From contig JBBDIO010000132.1 in the NCBI GenBank assembly GCA_040880365.1, positions 1 to 5,297 on the forward strand: DNA of 5,297 bases. The letters are read 5' to 3'. Shown one piece after another: positions 1 to 5,297 of this stretch. The notes under the pieces were generated by a model. It had not been told where the DNA came from. It did no database searches and saw nothing but the letters and a program-made list of their open reading frames with translations. Origin of the DNA: JBBDIO01 sp040880365 (GTDB lineage Bacteria; Chloroflexota; Anaerolineae; Caldilineales; Caldilineaceae). How positions within the stretch are numbered: the first letter of the stretch is position 1; the number at the start of each line of letters is the position of its first letter. The position numbers and the translations under genes were made by a program.

Positions 1-2
1 AT

Positions 3-1907
3 CTGGAACCGGAACCCAACGATGACCTCGCGCCCAATCAGTATGCCCTGACTGCCATTCGTGCGCGCGAAGCCTGGAATATCACCCACGGCGACCCCGC
101 GGTCACCGTGGCGGTCATCGACACGGGCTACGCATCTCAGCACGCAGACCTGGATCCGGCTAATGTGTGGCGCAACCAGGCCGAATACGCCGGTCTGCCC
201 AACATCGACGACGATGCCAACGGCTTGATTGATGATATTGTGGGCTGGGATTGGTACGAGGAGGACAACACGCCCGAAGACGGCAATGGGCACGGTTCCC
301 ATATCATGGGCACGATTGTCGCCGCGACAAATAACGAAACCGGCATATCGGGGCTGGCGCGCCGTGTGCAGGTTGCGCCGTTGCGCATCTTTGGGCCTAC
401 CGGCGCGGGTCAGATCAGTGACCTGGTCGCAGCCATTGACTACGCAGTCATGCAAAATCATTCCATTATCAATCTGAGCCTGACCACATCCACCGATTCA
501 CCCGCGCTGCGTGCCGCGGTCGAAAATGCCCATGCCAAAGGCATCCTGGTCATCGCCGCGTCGGGCAACATGCCTGTTGGGTCCAGCTTTACCACTGTCC
601 AGTATCCAGCCTTTTATCCGACGACGCTAGCCGTCGCCGCCACCGATGCCAATGATGCCTGGGCGCCTTTTTCGCGCTATGGGGCAACGGTAGATTTAGC
701 CGCGCCCGGCGACAGCATATTGAGCACCCACCTCAACAACCAATACCGGACCATCAGCGGCACCAGCATGGCGACGGCGCATGTGTCGGCGCTGGCCGCG
801 CTGTTGCATAGCCTGCGCCCCGACCTGTCCAGCGTGGAAATTGCCGAAATCATGCGCGCCACCGCCGTCGATGTCAATAGCGATGAGCAACCCGGACGCG
901 ACAATTTTCTGGGCACAGGCCGGATCGACATGGCCGCCGCCCTGCTCGCAGCATCCAGTGCGCTCACGATTACTACCGATGGCTTCGGGGTGATTCCAAC
1001 GCAGATCGGCCAGACCGGCGAGCTGCGTGTTCAGGTCACAGCGCCGCCTGCCACTGCGGGCGCGGCGCGGCGGCCCATCCACAATGCCGTCCTCCACTAC
1101 CGGATGCAGGCCGCACCCGGCGCGCCTGCCAACAGCTGGCAACGCATGTTGACCGATGTGCGTGGCGAAGCCACGATTCCCGTTGCCATGGAATTGCCCG
1201 TAGAAACCCTGGAATTGCAGGTCGGCACCGTGACGCGCACCGTGGAAGCCGCTATGTTGCCGCCCGATTCCCAACTGGTACTGACCACTTCTGTCACCAA
1301 CACCCTCGCAGGCGGTGACCCCATTTCATTCACAGTGCAGCTCCACGATGCACAAGGAAGCTTGATCACAGCCACCATCCCAATACACCTGGCGGCATCC
1401 GTAGGGCGTTTTGAAAACGGCCAAAACCAACAGGGCGCGACCCTGACCGCAGGCACCTATTCCGGCCTTTTTCAACCGGGCGAGATCGCAGGCGCCAGCC
1501 TGCTCACTGCCACGGTGGGATCTTACGCCGCAACGGCCCTGGTCGGGGTGCGCCCAGCTCGCCCCTACACCATCACAGGCCCGACCACACTCTTCCCCGA
1601 AGTCTCAATTTCGGCCAACTCTATCCTGCTGGAATTTCAGGTGGAAGATCAGTATGGCAATGCCGTGATCGATGGCACCCAGATCACGCTCTATGCCAAT
1701 GGTGGCACGCTGGATGCATCTACACTGGAAACCGAGCAAGGCAGAACATCGGTCCTCATGCGGCTGCCCTCGCCCCAAACGCAAACCATCGCGGTCTGGG
1801 TCGTCGCCCATGCCGGCCCGGTGGAAATCCGCGTCGACATTCCCGTAGTGCGCGTGCGCATCTGGCTGCCCGCGCTGCCCGCGGCCCATACCGAATGGCG
1901 CGAATAG
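3..1907 (+). CDS. Secreted subtilisin-like (S8) serine protease with Ig-like C-terminal modules, 5'-partial
   Basis: A peptidase of family S8, expected to be secreted and to cleave proteins outside the cell. The frame is open to the left edge, so the signal peptide and any propeptide are missing; 634 residues are visible, numbered here from nt 3. The first 30 residues match the usual run-in to the S8 fold (PND..., then an EAWNITHG segment). The catalytic triad is complete: Asp40 in AVIDTG, His97 in GHGSHIMGT, Ser255 in GTSMATAH, with oxyanion Asn189 in AASGN. An acidic DDDANGLIDD loop (69-78) resembles a calcium-binding insert common in this family. The protease domain ends near residue 320. 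About three beta-rich modules follow; two (roughly 420-515 and 520-615) resemble bacterial Ig-like/invasin (Big_1) repeats, with VQLHDAQGS and VEDQYGNAV motifs. The protein ends in a hydrophobic IWLPALPA tail. An internal GTG at 108 is not the real start, because it would remove conserved S8 sequence. The substrate is unknown. Confidence 0.93.
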   Translation: MEPEPNDDLAPNQYALTAIRAREAWNITHGDPAVTVAVIDTGYASQHADLDPANVWRNQAEYAGLPNIDDDANGLIDDIVGWDWYEEDNTPEDGNGHGSHIMGTIVAATNNETGISGLARRVQVAPLRIFGPTGAGQISDLVAAIDYAVMQNHSIINLSLTTSTDSPALRAAVENAHAKGILVIAASGNMPVGSSFTTVQYPAFYPTTLAVAATDANDAWAPFSRYGATVDLAAPGDSILSTHLNNQYRTISGTSMATAHVSALAALLHSLRPDLSSVEIAEIMRATAVDVNSDEQPGRDNFLGTGRIDMAAALLAASSALTITTDGFGVIPTQIGQTGELRVQVTAPPATAGAARRPIHNAVLHYRMQAAPGAPANSWQRMLTDVRGEATIPVAMELPVETLELQVGTVTRTVEAAMLPPDSQLVLTTSVTNTLAGGDPISFTVQLHDAQGSLITATIPIHLAASVGRFENGQNQQGATLTAGTYSGLFQPGEIAGASLLTATVGSYAATALVGVRPARPYTITGPTTLFPEVSISANSILLEFQVEDQYGNAVIDGTQITLYANGGTLDASTLETEQGRTSVLMRLPSPQTQTIAVWVVAHAGPVEIRVDIPVVRVRIWLPALPAAHTEWRE

Positions 1908-1955
1908 CGCGCTAAAGCGAATCACCGCAACGCCTGCTCATCAACCATAATCCAC

Positions 1956-2012
1956 AAAAATAAGGTGGGCGAACACCGATGCCAGATATCAGTGTTCGCC
2001 CACCTTATTTTT
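1956..2012. terminator. Bidirectional rho-independent terminator between convergent genes
   Basis: A perfect 21-bp inverted repeat: arm 1956-1976 pairs with arm 1992-2012 around a 15-nt centre. The centre can pair a little further (GAT 1978-1980 with ATC 1988-1990) past one C/A mismatch. The GC-rich core (GGTGGGCG) is flanked by an A5 run on the left and a T5 run on the right, so the RNA from either strand is a GC stem ending in a U-tract. It lies 48 nt past the protease stop and about 110 nt past the yggT stop on the other strand, as expected for a terminator shared by converging transcripts. Confidence 0.87.
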
Positions 2013-2040
2013 CACATCACATTTTTACATCAATTCAGAG

Positions 2041-2088
2041 TTTGGATTTCAGAGCCGCCTGGCGAGCGCGCGCCCTCGCAAATCCAAA
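2041..2088. repeat. Imperfect inverted repeat / second stem-loop in the convergent intergenic region
   Basis: TTTGGATTT (2041-2049) is exactly complementary to AAATCCAAA (2080-2088). Inside the 30-nt centre, GAG/CTC (2052-2054 with 2075-2077) and GGCG/CGCC (2061-2064 with 2071-2074) can also pair, giving an interrupted hairpin. No T-tract follows on either strand, so it is not a classical terminator. It could slow or stabilise the 3' end of the yggT transcript, or be chance. Apart from this and the strong terminator, 1908-2124 shows nothing recognisable. Confidence 0.35.
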
Positions 2089-2124
2089 TCACTTCCGGTC
2101 GATACCCGATCCTGTATCCCGCCG

Positions 2125-2376
2125 CTAGAGCGAACGCAGCAAAGATTGCAAAAACATGATTGCCAGAAACGCAACAATCAGCGAAAGATCGATCATGCCG
2201 CCCAGCGGAGGGATGACCCGTCGAATCGGTTCCAAAACCGGCTCGGTAATCTGAAAAAGAATTTGCACGGCGGGGTGATAGGGATCCAAATTCGGGATCC
2301 AGCTCACCAATGCACGGGCGAGCAAGACAAATGAATACAACTGCAAGACTGCGCTCAGCAAATCAATAATGATCAT
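2125..2376 (-). CDS. yggT: YggT/YlmG/Ycf19-family small membrane protein
   Basis: An 83-residue integral membrane protein with two predicted helices (about residues 2-23 and 62-81). The short loop between them carries the family hallmark: a proline- and arginine-rich stretch, ITEPVLEPIRRVIPPLGG (43-60), followed by an IDLS motif. Bacterial and plastid relatives (YggT, YlmG, Ycf19) have been tied to cell division, nucleoid or thylakoid organisation and osmotic tolerance, but no biochemical activity is established. This is the single-repeat form; E. coli YggT is about twice as long, with two such repeats. The ATG lies 3 nt after the proC stop, with its Shine-Dalgarno site inside the last proC codons, so it is surely co-transcribed with proC and probably translationally coupled. 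It is the last gene of the operon; the stop is TAG. Confidence 0.92.
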   Translation of the reverse strand: MIIIDLLSAVLQLYSFVLLARALVSWIPNLDPYHPAVQILFQITEPVLEPIRRVIPPLGGMIDLSLIVAFLAIMFLQSLLRSL

Positions 2377-2379
2377 GAA

Positions 2380-3213
2380 TTATTCCTGTTTTTGAGCGGC
2401 CCCCAGGGCCACACTACGTTGATAGGCCGCCTCTACGGCGCGAATCATCGTCGCGCGCACGCCGGCAGCTTCCAATTCAAAAAGCCCGGCGGCGGTTGTG
2501 CCCGCGGGGCTGGTTACACGATTTTTTAACTCGGCAGGATGCAGACCTGTTTCCTGGGCCATCTGCAATGTACCCGCCATCAGTTGATAGACCATGCGCT
2601 GGGCATCGGCCCGGGCAAAGCCCACATGCACCCCCGCGTCGATGAAGGCTTCGAGCAGCAGCAACACAAACGCCGGTCCCGACCCCGTGAGACCCGTAGC
2701 CGCGTCCAGATAGTGTTCATCGTCCACCCGCAATTCCAGGCCCAGTGCGCCCAGCAACAGCGCAGTTTGTTCACGCTGGCGTGCGCTCACTTCGGGCGTC
2801 GCCGTCCACACCGTCACACCCATGCCCACCTGGGCCGGGGTATTGGGCATACAGCGCACAATCGCATCATGTCCCAGGGCACGCCGCAACGTAGAAATCG
2901 ACGCGCCCGCGATAATACTCAACACCACCGCATCGGGTGGGATCTGGCCGGCCAGCGAATCACCGGCCCTGGCAAGCACCTGGGGTTGTACACTCAGCAC
3001 CACAATATCGGCCTGGGCGACCGCCCCCCCATTGTCATCCGTCGTCGCCACACCATAGGTCGCTTCCATCTGCGTGCGCCGCTGGGCAACCGGGTCACTC
3101 GCGATAATTCCATCGGGCGCAGTAAGCTTCCGGGTCAGCAGCCCCTTGATCATGGCTTCGCCCATTTTACCACTACCGATAAAGGCAATTCGACTTGATT
3201 CCAATTCCAACAT
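2380..3213 (-). CDS. proC: Pyrroline-5-carboxylate reductase
   Basis: Catalyses the last step of proline synthesis, the NAD(P)H-dependent reduction of 1-pyrroline-5-carboxylate to L-proline, in the cytoplasm. The protein has 277 residues, normal for the family. The N-terminal Rossmann domain begins IAFIGSGKMGEAM, with the dinucleotide-binding GxGxxG at Gly13, Gly15 and Gly18. Conserved segments follow: VLSVQPQVL (72-80), SIIAGASIS (99-107) and CMPNTPAQVG (121-130). The C-terminal helical dimerisation and substrate-binding domain has TGLTGSGPAF (173-182) and the P5CR signature VTSPAGTTAAGL (233-244), where Ala replaces the more usual Gly after SP. No other in-frame ATG, GTG or TTG start lies just upstream. 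The start lacks a strong Shine-Dalgarno site, so translation may depend partly on yggS upstream (74-nt gap). The gene ends in TAA, 3 nt before yggT. Confidence 0.97.
   Translation of the reverse strand: MLELESSRIAFIGSGKMGEAMIKGLLTRKLTAPDGIIASDPVAQRRTQMEATYGVATTDDNGGAVAQADIVVLSVQPQVLARAGDSLAGQIPPDAVVLSIIAGASISTLRRALGHDAIVRCMPNTPAQVGMGVTVWTATPEVSARQREQTALLLGALGLELRVDDEHYLDAATGLTGSGPAFVLLLLEAFIDAGVHVGFARADAQRMVYQLMAGTLQMAQETGLHPAELKNRVTSPAGTTAAGLFELEAAGVRATMIRAVEAAYQRSVALGAAQKQE
2384..2387 (-). promoter_or_regulatory. Ribosome binding site of yggT
   Basis: AGGA on the minus strand, 7 nt before the yggT ATG (2376-2374). It overlaps the 3' end of proC, so ribosomes finishing proC arrive on top of it, which suggests coupled translation. 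It supports the chosen yggT start. Confidence 0.7.
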
Positions 3214-3240
3214 AAGTAGACTCGCAGATTTCTTGTGAAA

Positions 3241-3265
3241 GGCCGCAGCAGCACGCGCGGCGGCC
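3241..3265 (-). repeat. GC-rich hairpin in the yggS-proC gap
   Basis: GGCCGC (3241-3246) is complementary to GCGGCC (3260-3265) around a 13-nt loop. In the minus-strand RNA it lies just after yggS and is followed by UUUCAC. That U-run is too short for a convincing terminator, but the hairpin could partly attenuate transcription or protect the message between yggS and proC. It is otherwise the only structure seen in the 74-nt gap, and chance is quite possible in such GC-rich DNA. Confidence 0.3.
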
Positions 3266-3287
3266 CAGCATGGTTCAGCGCAACGCG

Positions 3288-3986
3288 TCAGACCTGGCGT
3301 TCGCCAAAAATGGCCGATCCTACCCGCACCAGCGTCGCGCCTCCGGTAACGGCAATTTCAAAATCGTTAGTCATCCCCATAGACAACTCCGTACCCATCT
3401 GCGGATATTCCGCACACAGATGGTCGCGCAGACGGCGCAGCCCGCCAAATACGGCGCGAATCACCGCCTCATCCTCGACGAACGGTGCCATGGTCATCAG
3501 ACCTTCCACCCGAATGCCGGGCAAGCTCAACGCCTCGCCCACCGCGCCATCTAATTCTTCGGGTGCAAAGCCATGTTTCGATGCCTCGCCGCTCACATTG
3601 ACTTCCAGCAAAACGGGCATACACTGGCCCGCGGTTTGCGCATCCCGACTCAACCGGGTGGCGATTTTCAAGCGGTCTACCGCATGAATCAGCGCCAGCG
3701 GCACAATTGCCATCTGTGTCTTGCGACTCTGAATCGGGCCGATCAGGTGCCAGCGAATATCCGTCAAGCCCGCGGCCTGGGCCTCATCCATCTTGGGGAG
3801 CAGTTCTTCCAGGCGGTTTTCGCCAAAATCACGCTGTCCCGCGCCATAGGCTTCCTGAATCATGGAAAACGGATGTGTTTTGCTAACAGCCACCAGACGC
3901 ACCGCCTGCGCGTCGCGCCCAGCATGGCGGGCAGCGCTGTCGATACGCGCCAGCACGCTCTCTAAATTCTGTGCAATCGTACCCAT
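3288..3986 (-). CDS. yggS: YggS/PLPBP-family pyridoxal phosphate homeostasis protein
   Basis: A cytoplasmic PLP-binding protein with an alanine-racemase-like TIM-barrel fold. It has no known enzymatic activity; the family (YggS, YlmE, human PLPBP) buffers and delivers pyridoxal 5'-phosphate and affects amino-acid and keto-acid pools. With the start chosen here it has 232 residues, close to E. coli YggS (234). The PLP lysine is Lys36 in LVAVSKTHP, the same position as in E. coli. Other family blocks are FGENRLEE, WHLIGPIQSRKT, LLEVNVSGEASKHG, GLMTMAP, LSMGMTNDFEIAV and VRVGSAIFGER near the end. The frame could open further upstream, to an ATG at 4064, but the 3986 ATG has a strong AGAAGGA ribosome site, gives the family's normal N-terminus, and the likely promoter lies inside the would-be extension. 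It is the first gene of the yggS-proC-yggT operon; the stop is TGA. Confidence 0.95.
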   Translation of the reverse strand: MGTIAQNLESVLARIDSAARHAGRDAQAVRLVAVSKTHPFSMIQEAYGAGQRDFGENRLEELLPKMDEAQAAGLTDIRWHLIGPIQSRKTQMAIVPLALIHAVDRLKIATRLSRDAQTAGQCMPVLLEVNVSGEASKHGFAPEELDGAVGEALSLPGIRVEGLMTMAPFVEDEAVIRAVFGGLRRLRDHLCAEYPQMGTELSMGMTNDFEIAVTGGATLVRVGSAIFGERQV

Positions 3987-3991
3987 AATAT

Positions 3992-3998
3992 TCCTTCT
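3992..3998 (-). promoter_or_regulatory. Ribosome binding site of yggS (decides its start)
   Basis: AGAAGGA on the minus strand, 5 nt before the ATG at 3986-3984. This is the best Shine-Dalgarno match seen in the window and favours this start over the upstream in-frame ATG at 4064. Confidence 0.8.
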
Positions 3999-4005
3999 CG
4001 CGGCG

Positions 4006-4034
4006 ATTGTACCAGCCAAAAGTATCCTGCGCAA
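4006..4034 (-). promoter_or_regulatory. Predicted sigma70-type promoter of the yggS-proC-yggT operon
   Basis: On the minus strand, TTGCGC (-35, at 4034-4029) and TACAAT (-10, at 4011-4006) are separated by exactly 17 nt. The -10 matches the consensus at five of six bases; the -35 keeps only the leading TTG. Transcription would begin near 3999, giving a leader of only about 13 nt that starts at the Shine-Dalgarno site. It lies in the 101-nt gap behind the upstream gene on the same strand. No convincing terminator is visible in that gap, so read-through from upstream is also possible. Confidence 0.6.
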
Positions 4035-4087
4035 AGCAGTGGCGGGTTTGGGCGGGCGACACACGCCGTACGCGCAGCAGACAGCAC

Positions 4088-5297
4088 TTAACAGCCGCCG
4101 TGACTGCCGGTATGGTTGCTACCCAATGTGGGCAGATAGAGGGCCGGCAAGCCCTGACGATTTTGGGCCAACATGACGCCGCCATCCGGTATGCTATTTC
4201 CCATCCCAGCTTCCATAGCGGCAGCAAGTGTGCGCACCGTCATGGTATGCGGTGCACTCCACGGTCCGGGGAAGCGTTGCAAAGGCCACGCGCCCAGTGC
4301 AGGCGGGGGCGGCTGTTCTGCCCGTGCGCGCAGCCGAAACTCCACAGCCTGCCCTGCGCCACCGACGGTGAACTGACATTCCCCCTGGGTGCTACCATTT
4401 TGGACCAGATCCTGCCATGCCCCAGGCGATCCTCCAGCGGCGACGCGTGTGCGCACCTGCACATCCACCAAAACGCCATACGTACCGCCAGGGATTGCGG
4501 CAATTTCGGGCGACTGGAAAGAATCCCAGCGCACGGTGATACGCCTGCCCGGATTGACCGCGCGCGGCAGATTGACGAACCAGGCAACCGGTGCCCGGTG
4601 CAGCTCAATTGCGTCTATGAATGCGTGATTGCCGTGCCACTGAAAAGGACTGTGCACGCGCAAAAAGACGGTCATCACGCTGCTCTGGGCGCGCGCACCC
4701 ACGCTCAGATTGGCCCAACCCACGCGCACCTGGTCACGCGTCACAAAGTTATCCAGATTCTCTGTCCACACAATGGCGGAGCTCCTGGGGTCAATCCCGC
4801 CGGTGGGGTCCAGCCCAATGGCCTTGCGGATATAGACACCTTCGGGGCAATCACTGGGCACCGCGCTGCCGCCGCACAAACTGAGCATCCAGCCACTCAC
4901 ACTGTAATCACCGTCGGGCGCCACCGGCACCTGTTGATACAACACCACATCAAAGGGCTTGCCCGGCGCGGGCGGAGTCTCCAAATCTCTGGCCCGGATC
5001 ACCAGAGAATCCCGCCCTTCCATTTTTTCGACATGCCCCCCGTCGTTCTCGCAAGCCCCAGAAAACTGATGGCGAGCGCTGTTGATCACCGGGTCACCAT
5101 CGGCGCGGGCCAGAATCCACCCCACGGGTACACGCCGCCCCAACCCATCCAGGGCAAAGCCGGTCGGACATTCCAACATGCCGTTCACCACAGCGGCGGG
5201 TTGCGGGGCCAGCGTCGCGGGTGCTGTCGATTCGGGCGCAGTCGTCGCGTAAAGAGCCGGCAGGTCGCCCAGGGCGAATATCCCCCATACCCCACAC
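4088..5297 (-). CDS. Secreted multidomain protein of unknown function (beta-sandwich plus fibronectin-III-like domain), 5'-partial
   Basis: I do not recognise a specific function. The frame is open to the right edge (402 residues visible, numbered from there), so a GTG at 5191 is probably not the start. The first residues (GVWGIFALGDLPALYA) could be the end of a signal peptide or membrane anchor. A low-complexity Ala/Pro/Thr linker follows (about 17-35), typical of exported proteins. Residues about 36-235 look like a galactose-binding/CBM-like beta-sandwich: an NGMLE...VPVGW opening, a YQQVPVAPDGDYSVSGW strand pair, IGLDPTGGIDPRS, and a closing HAFIDAIEL strand. Residues about 236-356 resemble a fibronectin type III domain (ITVRWDS, VQVRTR, VEFRLRARA, GPWSAPHTMTV). 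The tail contains LPALYLPTL and ends in Cys. Five or more cysteines suggest disulfides and an extracellular location. It could bind surface glycans or act as an adhesin. The stop is TAA, 101 nt before yggS on the same strand. Confidence 0.85.
   Translation of the reverse strand, partial: CGVWGIFALGDLPALYATTAPESTAPATLAPQPAAVVNGMLECPTGFALDGLGRRVPVGWILARADGDPVINSARHQFSGACENDGGHVEKMEGRDSLVIRARDLETPPAPGKPFDVVLYQQVPVAPDGDYSVSGWMLSLCGGSAVPSDCPEGVYIRKAIGLDPTGGIDPRSSAIVWTENLDNFVTRDQVRVGWANLSVGARAQSSVMTVFLRVHSPFQWHGNHAFIDAIELHRAPVAWFVNLPRAVNPGRRITVRWDSFQSPEIAAIPGGTYGVLVDVQVRTRVAAGGSPGAWQDLVQNGSTQGECQFTVGGAGQAVEFRLRARAEQPPPPALGAWPLQRFPGPWSAPHTMTVRTLAAAMEAGMGNSIPDGGVMLAQNRQGLPALYLPTLGSNHTGSHGGC

Noticed and set aside
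696..1274. A 192-codon open frame on the minus strand inside the protease gene
   Set aside because: It lies antisense to the conserved S8 domain, has low-complexity His/Gly/Arg-rich composition and no recognisable motif; it is a by-product of the codon bias of the real gene.
1965..2159. A 64-codon plus-strand frame in the intergenic region
   Set aside because: It starts inside the terminator stem, runs into the antisense of yggT, and shows no ribosome site or family resemblance.
2281..2300. Two nearby GGGATCC copies that look like a short repeat
   Set aside because: They fall within conserved YggT coding sequence (the WIPNLDPY region) and are explained by codon use.
2539..3198. A 219-codon open frame on the plus strand opposite proC
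   Set aside because: It mirrors the proC coding frame, is His/Arg/Gln-rich without any domain, and conflicts with the clear proC identification.
3987..4064. N-terminal extension of yggS by 26 residues to an ATG at 4064
   Set aside because: The extension contains the predicted promoter -10 and -35, is not family-like, and the internal ATG has the strong ribosome site and places the PLP lysine at the expected position 36.
4027..4077. CTGCGC and GCGCAG inverted repeat upstream of yggS, as a possible terminator or operator
   Set aside because: The arms are only 6 bp with a loop of about 39 nt, there is no T-tract, and such words are common in this GC-rich DNA.
1..5297. Searched for tRNA, rRNA, CRISPR repeats, insertion sequences, toxin-antitoxin or defence genes
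   Set aside because: None seen: no repeat-spacer pattern, no transposase motif, no cloverleaf or rRNA-like sequence.

Overview
The window looks like a piece of a GC-rich bacterial chromosome, most likely Chloroflexota (Anaerolineae, Caldilineae or a relative). This is an inference. It rests on the two secreted proteins, which have the modular build and the short hydrophobic 'LP' C-terminal tails I associate with that phylum, and on the yggS-proC-yggT cluster in the middle. No rRNA, tRNA or other marker is present to fix the taxonomy.

Layout. Positions 1-1907 (+) hold the 3' part of a large secreted subtilisin-like (S8) protease: a complete catalytic domain, then about three Ig-like beta modules and a short tail. 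Positions 1908-2124 are a convergent intergenic region with a striking 21-bp perfect stem-loop (1956-2012) that can terminate transcription from both sides, and a second, imperfect stem-loop. Positions 2125-3986 (-) are a compact housekeeping operon read right to left: yggS (PLP-homeostasis protein), proC (pyrroline-5-carboxylate reductase) and yggT (small membrane protein). A plausible sigma70-type promoter and a good Shine-Dalgarno site lie just upstream of yggS. Positions 4088-5297 (-) hold most of a secreted, multidomain protein of unknown function (beta-sandwich plus fibronectin-III-like domain, hydrophobic tail). Its frame is open to the right edge, so its N-terminus lies outside.

How the genes relate. 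YggS, ProC and YggT are a widely conserved neighbourhood linking PLP homeostasis and proline synthesis with a membrane protein of the YlmG/Ycf19 type. In Gram-positive and cyanobacterial versions the division gene sepF often sits in the same cluster, and it is absent here. The two flanking secreted proteins are not obviously linked to the operon in function, but they share a similar C-terminal tail. I see no mobile element, CRISPR array, defence system or RNA gene. Overall this is a largely ordinary chromosomal region. The least described items are the right-hand secreted protein and the shared tail.
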